NCBI GenBank assembly: GCA_027922465.2
Contig: BQMF02000180.1
Span: 436,501 to 500,500, forward strand
Origin: Turritopsis dohrnii
Lineage: Eukaryota; Cnidaria; Hydrozoa; Anthoathecata; Oceaniidae
DNA length: 64,000 nucleotides
Direction of reading: 5' to 3'
Shown here piece after piece: positions 23,601 to 33,463 of the stretch. The notes under the pieces are model-generated. The model had not been told where the DNA came from. It saw nothing but the letters and a program-made list of their open reading frames with translations, and made no database searches. Numbering within the stretch: the first letter of the stretch is position 1; each line of letters opens with the position of its first letter. The position numbers and the translations under genes were made by a program.

Positions 23601-24496
23601 ATTGTCCAATTTTAGTCAAATCTGACAAAATGACTGTCAAATTTGAAATCAGCACCTTTCAATTGTAATCCATGCAAAATTTCATGAAATTTGAAGAACT
23701 TTCGAAAGTTGATCCAAATTTGGCCCAAATTGTCTAATTTTAGTCAAATCTGACAAAATGACTGTCAAATTTGAAATCAGCACCTTTCAATTGTAATCCA
23801 TGCAAAATTTCATGAAATTTGAAGAACTTTCGAAATTTGGTCCAAATTTGGCCCAAATTGTCTAATTTTAGTCAAATCTGACAAAATGACTGTCAAATTT
23901 GAAATCAGCACCTTTCAATTGTAATCCATGCAAAATTTCATGAAATTTGAAGAACTTTCGAAATTTGGTCCAAATTTGGCCCAAATTGTCTAATTTTAGT
24001 CAAATCTGACAAAATGACTGTCAAATTTGAAATCAGCACCTTTCAATTGTAATCCATGCAAAATTTCATGAAATTTGAAGAACTTTCGAAATTTGGTCCA
24101 AATTTGGCCCAAATTGTCCAATTTTAGTCAAATCTGACAAAATGACTGTCAAATTTGAAATCAGCACCATTCAATTGTAATCCGTGCAAAATTTCATGAA
24201 ATTTGAAGAACTTTCGAAATTTGGTCCAAATTTGGCCCAAATTGTCCAATTTTAGTCAAGTCTGACAAAATGATCGTCAACTTCGAAATCAGCACCTTGT
24301 CTAAATTGCCCAATTTTAGTCAAACATGTCCTAAGTTTTCCTAGCATAGGTCAGTCATTAACTATTCTGAATTAAACAAACAATCCGAAATCCGAACGGA
24401 CTTTCCGAAAACAGCAAAAAAGTGTTTGATAGATAGATAGATAGATAGGCGTGTAAACCAAACAATTTCCTTACGCAAAGCGCGCGGAAATTGAAT
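20646..24496 (+). mobile_element. Satellite-bearing repetitive element, copy A
   Basis: Unique flanks surround a long satellite. The left flank (about 20646-20880) and right flank (about 24331-24496) both recur as reverse complements around the shorter satellite at 39318-41303, so the flanks and array move together as one element. Both outer ends carry AATTTCCGC in inverted orientation, a possible short terminal repeat. No coding sequence is present; the class is unknown. Confidence 0.6.
20885..24330 (+). repeat. 128-bp satellite array, about 27 copies
   Basis: The unit, 128 bp, includes TTGGTCCAAATTTGGCCCAA and CATGCAAAATTTCATGAAAT. Period was measured between successive GAACTTTCG motifs (for example 22032 and 22160). 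Copies differ at a few sites (CATGC/CACGC, CCAAT/CTAAT). A variant carrying GAAAGTTGATCC recurs 640 bp apart (23061 and 23701), and one carrying GATATTTGG recurs 512 bp apart, showing block duplication of 4 or 5 units. The short open frames inside are by-products. Confidence 0.95.
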
Positions 24497-25403
24497 AAAA
24501 ATAAATTAATAATCCCTCGAGCGGGATCATGGTTAGCCAGAAGAACCTTTTTCGTTTCCCTTCAAAGCTTCTCACACTTTCAAGGTAATCCAGTCTTAAC
24601 TTAATTTAATTCTTCATGAGAAATTCTCACAACAAAATGAGGCGGGATAGAATGTTTTCGCTATATATATTGGCGTTTAAACTGAACCTGGGAACGTTTT
24701 ATGTCTTATACAGTCTGAAGACTTGTACTGTATTTATGACGTCATGCGACTGCATTTATGACGTCATAAGCGCACTAGAGTAACACTGCTGTACGTAATC
24801 ATAGGAACGGCATCTATCGACCTATCAAAAACATCAACACTCATTTTAAAACGGCCAGCGTTTAATTCATCAGATTTTATGTAGATCATTTTTGCTGATT
24901 TGCTATCTCTTGCAATGTGCGTAATGAATGGCGTAATGAATGGCGCCAATCCAGGAGTGTTTTGATATGGTATTTGATATGATATATGGTATGTTCTTGG
25001 GTTTGGTACTGGGGACTTCTTGTGAGTAACTGCAAGCATTCAGGCGATACTTCTTCCACATAAAGTTTTGGGAAAAAACAGAAACATTGAAACGGACAGT
25101 GGAATGTTGTTACTTTCATAAAAGATAAAGGTAGTTTACACAGTACAGGTATGTTTATGTTAAAACTATCAGAAACAGCAGAATATCACTAAAAATAAAC
25201 AATTAAATCTTAGCCAATCAAATTTTAGTAATAGTTTCATGTTTAAAAGGCTACGCATTTGTTTCAAGGGAAAACCCTTCCACTAAGAGAAAATTTCATT
25301 TATTTACCTTAACGGATCGTAGCAGTAAAAGAAATCAAAATATGTCATATCGTCAACGAAATCGCAAAAGTAAACAAAAAAGGCTGGGTATGAGGTTGAT
25401 TTG
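24497..25403. other. Intergenic between satellite element and GPCR
   Basis: Contains short repeated ATTTATGACGTCAT-type motifs near 24730-24768 (CRE-like TGACGTCA half sites) and small minus-strand frames of low information. No gene is supported. Confidence 0.4.
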
Positions 25404-26489
25404 TTAGTCATTAGAGTAGCCTTGGTTTCGATAATCTTTCCGTACAATGTTCGGTGTGCATTGTAGCGAAGTACATGGACTTCTATTTGAAGAACTACCT
25501 GCTACGTTCAGGTCATGGTCGGCTGGAACCACGTTTTTTCGGATTATCTGACGAAAAAGTTCTTTTATGGCTGTTTTCAATTCAATATTTCTCCAATAAT
25601 ATATAAATGGATTCACACATGAATTGCTGAAGCCACACAGAAAACAAAAGTACAGCACTTGCAGCGTTTCTGGATGTTGTTTCAAATCATATGATACATA
25701 TCTGCAAACCTCTTGAACGAGTGTGAAGATAGTTAACGGCGTCCACGCGAACAGGTAGCAAACTATTACGATCAACATCGACTTTGCTACTTTCCAATGT
25801 CTATCAATAGGTTGTTTCAGTTTATGATCTTCTCTATTAGCCAATACCCAATCTTTTGTTGCATTGGTTTTTATCATCTTTTCCTTAACTATTTTCCATG
25901 ATTTGTAGTAACAGTAAATTATAACTGTCATTAGCAGAGTGGATGTGGTGATGACCAAAATATAAAAAACAAACGAGGTTTTTTTTGAAAAGATGAACAA
26001 AGCAGATAGCGGTGTGATCAACCAGCATACTAAGGTGAGGTATTTTGTTCGCTGTGACGTCATATACATGTTGTAACGGTTAAGCTTGGAAAGATGCATG
26101 TATCGGTCATAGCTTATCAGAGTCAACATGGTAGCACTGATGCCACATAAGCTGGCCGCTGAGTAAGTAAGAATAAGGGAAAGAATACACGTCTGTTCTC
26201 CTCCATCGTTTGGAAGTATAACCAGCACGCAACAAAGTGGTTGAACGAAAATACAAACGCTAACATCCGTGATGGAGAGCATTAACAAAAAATATATGGA
26301 GCGTTTCCTTAACTTCGAGTACAACCATACGACAACTATCACTAAAGCATTTCCAATGAATCCAACAAAACTTGTTAATACATTTAAACAAACATATAAC
26401 CTTAAAACATCTGCGGAGAAGTGCGGTGGAGTAAGCACACTACACCCAGTATTTGCAAAAGTCAAATTTGACGGTGATCTCTCCGTCAT
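25404..26489 (-). CDS. Rhodopsin-class (class A) GPCR, orphan
   Basis: A single-exon, 361-residue frame with seven hydrophobic segments. TM1 holds G-N-A-L-V (N1.50); TM2 S-I-T-D-V (D2.50); TM3 starts after E-Q-T-C (the conserved Cys) and ends in S-Y-D-R-Y, the DRY motif; TM6 holds F-A-W-T-P; TM7 holds N-P-F-I-Y-Y, the NPxxY motif. The N-terminus is short with an N-L-T glycosylation site and no signal peptide; the C-terminal tail is Ser-rich. Intronless class A receptors are common in cnidarians. The ligand cannot be told; no retinal-binding Lys is evident in TM7, so it is not an opsin. It lies isolated among repeats, which suggests a retrocopy or tandem-born origin. Confidence 0.9.
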   Translation of the reverse strand: MTERSPSNLTFANTGCSVLTPPHFSADVLRLYVCLNVLTSFVGFIGNALVIVVVWLYSKLRKRSIYFLLMLSITDVSVCIFVQPLCCVLVILPNDGGEQTCILSLILTYSAASLCGISATMLTLISYDRYMHLSKLNRYNMYMTSQRTKYLTLVCWLITPLSALFIFSKKTSFVFYILVITTSTLLMTVIIYCYYKSWKIVKEKMIKTNATKDWVLANREDHKLKQPIDRHWKVAKSMLIVIVCYLFAWTPLTIFTLVQEVCRYVSYDLKQHPETLQVLYFCFLCGFSNSCVNPFIYYWRNIELKTAIKELFRQIIRKNVVPADHDLNVAGSSSNRSPCTSLQCTPNIVRKDYRNQGYSND

Positions 26490-27680
26490 TTTCGTGTTTA
26501 CTACTTTATCAATATCTAATCACATTCTACTTCGTCTGTGTAAGTTTCATCATATATGCAAAACTTTTTCATCTTATCAAAAAGTTTAATTTATTTGATT
26601 GAATAAAAACAATACAACATAGGAAATAAATTTCATATTTCTAAAATAAATGTTTACAATTCATAAAAGAATAACACATTCCGAAAAAAAAGAAAATTTT
26701 TTTTTCAAAATAATATCCTATGAGGTAAATCTTGTATCTAAAAACATCTTGGGCGCTATTATTTCATAGGTTCATCTTTTAGAGGGGGCGCTTATTTGTG
26801 TAAAAGGCGCATAAAGACTTCCTATAAGGCATTCATCTCGCAGAGGGTATAAATCTGCCGCCACCTCGTTGTCGTTCACACGTTTTTCTTTTTATAAGCA
26901 ACCAAGGTCAGACCTTAGTAGTAATGTTGCTTAAAAAATGACCATTTTTTAGTAGTAATGTTGCTTAATTTGTTGCTAAGAATTAATTGAAAAAATATGT
27001 ATTTCCAGTCTTGAATACCTTTGTGTAACCTTAAGTATTTACGTACAAAGGACATAGTAAAGGACATAGTACTGCAACCTAGTGTAACCACCTAGTGTGG
27101 CAATTTTAAGAAATTTTCTGTAGCTATGCTAGTGCTGCATTATTTCAAAATTTCATGTTGCTAATTTATGTAAGATCCTTGTACTCTTGTCTCTCTAAAG
27201 ACAAAATGTTCATATTTTGGTCAAACTTAGGCAATTTGCACCATATTTCAACGACAACACGTGGCTGTAGTAAGTATGTATGAAAATAGTGTTATATACG
27301 CCACCACCTAACAACCACCACCACCATACGCCACCACCTAACTACCCAACTCGATATCGAAATGTTCTAGAATAGATGTGTTCATTAAAATGACTTTATC
27401 CGATTTCAGCAGAACTTTGCTTAGCGCTGTAGTAGAATATAATGACCTCTTAGAATATTTTCATCCCCGTGGTTTACGCTTATGACCTGCTAGGTTTTCT
27501 TTGTTATTGTTAGGGTTAAGGTTAGGGTTAGTCATAAGCGTAACAAGAAGGGACGGTCGTGAAGGCTTTACTCGACTCAAAAAAATAAAAGTCAACGTGT
27601 TTCAAGATGGTGTGGAAAAAGACAGAAGAGGTAAAATAGATTATTTTTCTTCACTGTCTGTCACATAGAGTGAAATTTTC
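26490..27680. other. Intergenic; fragments of dispersed repeats
   Basis: Contains GGCGCT-type MITE debris (26748-26815), the AAGCAAC/GTTGCTT mini inverted repeat (about 26893-26937), and a segment at about 27050-27170 that recurs at about 41610-41720 (both with ACATAGTACTG and CTAGTGTAAC). No gene seen. Confidence 0.5.
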
Positions 27681-28163
27681 ATTAAGGAGATTCGTAAAAT
27701 CGACGAGCCTGTTACACGAAAAAAATCAGTTACTTGTGAGAATTTTTTTAAAACTGTTCTACTAAAAAGGCACTTCAGAGATTTTAAGCCTTTGTTGCAT
27801 CAAAAGATGCACGCTTATTTCAGGTGTTGATGTGAAGTTTCTAATGACTTTGTAGGGAAAAATTCACGAACAACTTTACTAAGTTGTACATAATAGACCT
27901 TTTCGGAAATTACGTCACGGCAGATTTTACCTCGTTTCAAATGTTTTTAATTACTTACGTAATTAAGAATCATAAAAAAGTTCGGTAAGGTTTCCTCTCG
28001 GGTATCATTTCTTTTCAAAAACAACACAAATGCCACCATTATTTAGGTTGAAAGCGAGGTAAGATCTGCTCTGACGTATTTTCCGAAAAGGTCCATTCTT
28101 TACAAATCTATAGGAAAATAGTTTCGTGTAAATGAAACATGATTTTTTCCGAATCCCGCTAAT
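27681..28163. mobile_element. MITE with a second MITE nested inside
   Basis: Outer ends ATTAAGGAGATTCGTAAAA and (reverse complement) ATTAGCGGGATTCGGAAAA form terminal inverted repeats. The same element, without the inner insert, lies at about 40794-41086 in inverted orientation. The inner element (27896-28093) has its own inverted ends, GACCTTTTCGGAAA and its complement TTTCCGAAAAGGTC. No coding capacity. Confidence 0.7.
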
Positions 28164-28399
28164 TGATGAAATAATCAGAAAACAGGAAGAGAGTGCCGGA
28201 TGGAAACGACTGACACTTCCTCAAGAAAAGGCGACTGTCATAGAAAGCTACAGTGATTTATTTTCTTCAAAGAAAGCTTAACTTTTTACGGGAATGATTT
28301 TTAAGCAAAAACGTTTTAATAGAGTCCATTTGTGAAAGGAGAAGAGTTTACATATCTGAAATTATCCTTCAAAACTTCTTAAAATTAAAACACCGATGA

Positions 28400-30046
28400 G
28401 ATGGAAGAAGAAAGAGTTGATCAAAATGATGTTCTTACCATTTTCGTGAAGCTGTTGAACAGTTTTGTATCAATAATTGCAAAACCAAAAATTGTATACG
28501 TTGACATAACATACTGTTTTTATTTAAAAGGATCGTTTTGTCCAAAAGCTGTTGTCAGTTAACATGATTCTAATGAACTCGAACTAACTAACTCAGTTAA
28601 TGAGCCACAACGACAGCAGGATGTTGTAATCAACTCAGGAAAACAAGCTAAGAAAAAGTCCTGAAGGAGAAGAAGATGCGCCCTCTGAATCAAGTTGTGG
28701 AGAAGAAGCGAGGCTTACAAAGGCTAAAAACGATAGCGGGGGAAAAAAGAGAAGGAGCTTAAGGTGTTCTTCATCTTGTTTACATCCAGCTCATCTTCAA
28801 GTGATGCGGATGAGGACCACACAGCCTTTAAAATAGTGCCCAAAGTGTGCCTCTGTGAATTGCAGAATCAGGATCAATAAATGTTTAATGAGTTTAATGA
28901 GACAAGCATGGAAGGCATATTTCTACTCAGGTTCAACGAATAACTAACAACATCAACAAAAATTTTCAGAATAGTGGCAGAAGAAGATATTACTACAACT
29001 CGTCAAGAGGATCCGATAAATATGACCTTTTACAACAAAAAAGAAATGGTACCTTCATCCAACAGGGTTTTCGACCTGATTCCTGTGTCGACACTAACAA
29101 ATGTTCATGAACAACATTGGTTCACTTCATCAGAGCTTGAGTAAAAACAACTGGAGATCAAAAATACTTACAATAGTGAAAGTTTATATAATCCCATGAA
29201 ATCATCTTCCTTTTCATGAAAAGATACACAATCCTGCATATATGACAAAAGATACACAATCCTGCATATATGACAAAAGATACACAATCCTGCATATATG
29301 ACAAAAGATACACAATCCTGCATATATGACAAAAGTTCAGGGTTTGTTAGTGGAGCAGGAAATTCGAAAAATGTTGGAAAAAGGACCAACAGAAAAGTGG
29401 ATCATACCCCAGGGGAATTTTGTAAGCAATCTATTCCTCTAGTAAATAAAAAGGGTAGTGTAAATCACCCTGTAATAAATCTGAAAAAGTCGAACGGATT
29501 TGTCACATAAACACTTCAAAATGGAAGGTTTGCATTACTTAATGTTCCTTCTGCAAAGAAACATCTACCTTTGCAAAATAGATCTCCAGGATGCGTATTT
29601 TTCAATCTCTCAGTCTCAGAAATATCTGAATGACAACTTGTACGAGTTTCTCTATGTTTTGATTGGGACCAGTCCCTAGGATCTTTTAAAGCTATAAAGG
29701 TCCCAATAGCCAATAGATATCTGGACGATATTTTCCTCATGAGAAAGACGTTGGAGGAATTTCTCATAGCCAGGGACACAATGATCTTCTTATCACAACA
29801 TCTGGGTTTTGTGGTCAACAAAAACAAATCGATCTTCGAACCAACAAAGCAGATAGTGTTTTGTTTAGGTATACACACAGACTCTTCAAAATGACCCAAA
29901 CGACCCAAAAGAACACAAAGGACCTGCAGAGACTTAAGCAATCTATCCAAAGAGAAGTACTTAGATTGGAAGTCCCTAAAAACAAAAAGACAGCCCAGAT
30001 TGAAAACTGCAAAACAGAGTATCCAGAGAAAGAACCAAACGCTTAA
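28400..30046 (+). pseudogene. DIRS-type retrotransposon remnant (RT domain)
   Basis: Broken frames from about 29417 to 30000 show in order: I-P-L-V-N-K-K-G-S-V then P-V-I-N-L-K-K; H-F-K-M-E-G-L; C-K-I-D-L-Q-D-A-Y-F; R-Y-L-D-D-I-F, the RT catalytic YxDD box; L-G-F-V-V-N-K-N-K-S; and K-M-T-Q plus a Lys-rich helix. This order and these spacings are those of DIRS1-like reverse transcriptases. Stops and frameshifts interrupt it, so it is dead. A short stretch at about 30595-30645 (H-G-V-E-N-V-A-A-D-E) and one around 32470-32620 look like its RNase H and downstream parts, split by later insertions. Confidence 0.65.
29223..29334 (+). repeat. 28-bp tandem repeat, four copies
   Basis: Four near-perfect copies of a unit containing GATACACAATCCTGCATATA lie just upstream of the RT remnant. 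Confidence 0.9.
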
Positions 30047-30529
30047 GGGGGTGTTTATATGTGAAAAATCAGTCCGGTTTCAGCCCAGTTAAACGGGGGC
30101 CTCGGTTTGCCGAGACAACTTTTTTTCCTGTTTATATGACGAAAATTCGGGCCAGATGTGATCACGTGATTTCGTTTTGATTGTCTTAGCGGGTAGAAAT
30201 TCAAAATGGCACACATGTAATTGCCATTAAACTTTGTTTCCCTTTTTTCTATCCGCCATCTTGAAAATTAAGAAAACCAAAAAGTGTAATATGCGCATAA
30301 GCATATTATGTAAAATTCAGCCCGTTTCGTCGGGCTGAATGATAAAATGTGTTTACTGGGAAATCTCAGCCCGGTAAACCGAGATCTCGGCTCATCACAG
30401 CCGGGCTGATTTTTTCTCATATAAACGCACTTTTATTTCTAAGTGAAAGTCACGAATCAGTCGAGATCTCAGTAAACCGAGGCTCTCGGTTAAGCGGGCA
30501 GAAACCGGGCTGATATTTCTCATATTAAT

Positions 30530-30566
<37 letters not shown>
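30047..30566. mobile_element. MITE with CGGGCTGA-rich ends and a 36-bp poly-C edge
   Basis: The left end (GGGGGTGTTTATATGTGA, continuing to CAGTCCGGTTTC) is the inverted match of the right end (GAAACCGGGCTGATATTTC to AATACCCCC). A further copy of the end lies inside (around 30385-30425). The right end runs into 36 consecutive Cs (30531-30566), an expansion of its terminal C5, by slippage or assembly artefact. It interrupts the DIRS remnant. Confidence 0.75.
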
Positions 30567-30568
<2 letters not shown>

Positions 30569-30879
30569 TCGAATGCGTCATCAAATCTCATGATACATGG
30601 CGTGGAAAACGTAGCTGCAGATGAAATGCAGCAACGAGGGTTTCCTTCTTTCAGGCTGACCAAACAAAGTACCGTAATGCTTCGATTAAACGCCCCCTTC
30701 TTTTAAATGCCCCCTCGAATAGACGCCCCCCTACTTTTTCAGGAGATTTTGAAATAAACGCCCCCTCTATTAGACACCACCTCGAATAGACGCCCCTGTC
30801 TAGAGAGGGGCGTTTATTAGAGACACACTAATTAAGGCATGTAGAACTACTACATTGCATTGTTTCAGCTTCAATGATT

Positions 30880-31365
30880 TCATTTTGTATAAAAATATGG
30901 AAATTTGCGATAGACGCCTTTCTTTTTAAATTTTAAACTAACAGTTAGAAACTTTGTCTTTCTTTTCAAAAGTTCCTTTTCTAAGACTTCAGAATAACGT
31001 TTATTTTTGGTCGTAAAGATAAGTTTTGCAGGAACAACAAGTCCGATTTCCCGTTGGCGTTTGCCAGTTATTACTGCTTTTATCTTGTTCTCGAGATCTT
31101 GATTAATAAAATGGAAGCATAAACTTGAAATTTCTATGGGGATGTGTCCAACGAGAAGATTTTTTTTGTGCAAGCCAACAGCATATTTATCATACTCTCT
31201 TGCTTCCTCTCGCTTATCTGGAGCAGCTTCAAGTATTTCTCCAATCGTAGCAACCCACACTTCTTTGTAGACATGATGGCCACGTATTACGCCGGTCACT
31301 TCTGTTTTGTATGGCGGAATGTGCAAGCGAAATAGCCTCTTCCAAAGGGAAAAAGAAACGCTCAT
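30880..31365 (-). CDS. HIRAN-like protein inside a pogo transposon
   Basis: An intact 161-residue frame. Core features are G-V-I-R-G-H-H-V-Y-K-E-V-W, a following I-G-E-I-L, D-K-Y-A-V-G-L, G-H-I-P-I-E-I-S, and V-I-T-G-K-R, in the order of the HIRAN-like family that is abundant in invertebrate genomes as stand-alone proteins. HIRAN domains in HLTF-type proteins bind DNA ends; whether this one does is unknown. Its 5' end overlaps that of the transposase frame on the other strand (31311-31365), so both would share one bidirectional promoter. It stays open while the transposase next to it is broken, suggesting either recent insertion or selection. Confidence 0.7.
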   Translation of the reverse strand: MSVSFSLWKRLFRLHIPPYKTEVTGVIRGHHVYKEVWVATIGEILEAAPDKREEAREYDKYAVGLHKKNLLVGHIPIEISSLCFHFINQDLENKIKAVITGKRQREIGLVVPAKLIFTTKNKRYSEVLEKELLKRKTKFLTVSLKFKKKGVYRKFPYFYTK

Positions 31366-32271
31366 TTAGTATGCTTCAAGTTGTTATTTACGCCGAAGCA
31401 AATAGCAATCGATCTGCAGCAACTCGTTTCGATGTTGAACCGAAAAGAGTAAGAGAATGGAAAAAAGACATAGAAAAAATCAACGCTATCAAGTCAAAGA
31501 GACAGCGTTTTGATGGGGGAGGAAGAAAGTGTATTGACCCAGACTTGGAAGAAGACTTAGTACACTGGATATATGAAAAACAAAGCCGAATGTTACATGT
31601 TAGCAGGAAAATGATTATGTGTAAAGCAAAAGCCATTTTTGATGAGAAAAATGAAGACCCTGCTCTCAAAGATACATTCCTCGCGAGTCGATGATGGTGC
31701 GAAAAGTTTATGCGAAGGAATGGGTTCTCTCTTCGAAGGAAGATTACTACTGCTGAGAATGATCCGGCTTACATGGTTGATCGTATCGTAGCATATGTAA
31801 TGCACGTCCGCCGTCTCCAAAAGCAATTGTACAAAATATATTCAAGCTCCAGATGTCGTGTGGAATAAGTCTTTTAAAGGAATAATCCAAGAGTATTATG
31901 ACGATTGGCTCGCGAATGCAAAACATGAATACACAAATGCTGGTAACATGAAACCTGTACCAAGGAGGTTTATCGTTGATTGGATCATTAAATCGTGGCA
32001 AGCCATACCTGCAGAAACTGTGGCCAAGTCAATGAAAGCATGTGGGCTTTCATTAGCAGTTGATGGTACCGAAGATGATTTGATTTCTTGCTTTAAGGAA
32101 GGTAACAAATGTGCAGGTGGGAGAGCTTTGCTTCAAGCCCAAATGGAAAATTTAATTGACGGGAGCTTACATGAAAATCCCTTTGATATAGCAGACAAGG
32201 ATGTGATCGCTGCTGCCCCCGCCTTTAACATAATCGAGGAAGATGATATTGATGATCATCTTGAAGTTTAA
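31311..32271 (+). pseudogene. pogo-family transposase, core deleted
   Basis: N-terminal part (31311-31694): K-K-R-S-F-S-M-L-Q-V-V then A-A-T-R-F-D-V-E-P-K-R-V-R-E-W, the first helix-turn-helix of pogo/POGK-type transposases, followed by a second DNA-binding helix region. A frameshift at about 31692 moves the frame before W-C-E-K-F-M-R-R-N-G-F-S. At about 31815-31835 the sequence jumps to the C-terminal portion (V-W-N-K-S-F-K-G to the acidic end D-D-I-D-D-H-L at 32271), which has A-V-D-G-T-E-D-D and C-F-K-E-G. The catalytic DDE region, usually some 200-plus residues, is missing. Confidence 0.75.
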
Positions 32272-32439
32272 TTTTGTATATTTTTTATCGATGTTCATAT
32301 TTAGTTTATATTTACGAAAAAGAAGAAGAGTTTCACAAAAATTGAATAGACGCCCCCCTCGAATAGGCTTCCCCCCTCCCCCTTAAAAATTCAAAAAATT
32401 TAATAAACACCCCAGGCGTCTAATAGAAGCATTACGGTA

Positions 32440-33463
32440 TTGATAAAGAAAGCAAAAAGTCAGTTATAACACCATTATGATAAACCATGGTATCCCCAGT
32501 TGATGCAGATGTCCGCGGAAAAAACAATAGTAAAACTAGTGGAAGGTTTTAGGAATAGTTTGGAAAGAATTTCAAGCCTTATCTCATCAGAGTCTCGGGA
32601 GATCAAGATCAATAGTTTAGTTGGTGCTGTGGGAAAAAGGTAGCTGACATTTTGAATTACCTTGCAGAAATGTTCTAGGAAGTTCCTCTGCAATTTTAGC
32701 ATGAAGTTGTTGATGAAGTTTCCAAACGCATGTGCCTTGTACTAGCAGAGGTTTTCGATCAACGACCTCCACAACATCGCTGCGCTTTTGTATGGGGCAT
32801 TCACATTGTCTTATCATTAGCCGTTCTTTTTGGCGAGTTGGGGAAAGTCATCATTCTCAATCCTTGAACTGTACTTAAACCACATAAATCAGTGTCAGCC
32901 TCTACAATCATGTCAATAGACAACAGGAAGTTCGTTTCTATGATTGGTGACTATGATGACGTAGGACTTGTGGCTTCAGTATGTTTTCAGCTGACCATAA
33001 ATTCGTGGAGAAATTCATACCGAATGTATGAAGTCATGAAAAACGCATCTGCGTTGATCAGACCCTAAACGGAAACGCCAGGAATATTCCCGCTCTCACA
33101 GTTGAAATCAAAGCGATTAAGACACCCTAAAAATGTAAGTTCCCTTTGGGATTGTTCACACATGACGTCAACCATTTCTTCAAGATTTTTGACCCTCCCC
33201 TCTCCTTAATCTGCGTCAATTTAGCCTTTTTAGAACATAAAACTAACTTTCTCTACTTTTATGAAAGTAGATTTGTTAACTTTTTTATAGTAGGTGGATT
33301 ACTTCTTCAACCAGCTGCAAAATATTTTAACAAGGCATAGTCTTGAATCACTTTTGTCCCATCCAACTTGTTTTAAATCTTCTTAAGTCTTTTCATGAAC
33401 AGGCAAAAACCACCTCTAGCATAACGTGCGTGTGAGACTGGGTTTAGAGATCATCACCACCTT
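32440..33463. other. Repeat debris, no intact gene
   Basis: Degenerate coding-like sequence around 32470-32830 may belong to the DIRS remnant further left, displaced by the pogo insertion. Nothing else is recognisable. Confidence 0.35.

Larger units (their letters stand above)
30672..32437. mobile_element. pogo-type DNA transposon carrying a HIRAN-like gene
   Basis: Ends CCGTAATGCTTC and its inverted match GAAGCATTACGG, flanked by TA on both sides (30670-30671, 32438-32439), the target site of pogo/Tc1 elements. Subterminal regions carry several GAATAGACGCCCCC-type repeats. It contains two divergent frames: an intact HIRAN-like ORF on the minus strand and a broken pogo transposase on the plus strand. 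The transposase lacks its DDE core, so the copy is non-autonomous. Confidence 0.8.

Noticed and set aside
24764..25119. Overlapping minus-strand frames (91 and 77 codons)
   Set aside because: Low-information peptides built on local sequence duplications; no splice or domain support.
27505..27530. TTAGGG-like runs (GTTAGGGTTAAGGTTAGGG)
   Set aside because: Only three imperfect units in internal repeat debris; not a telomere.
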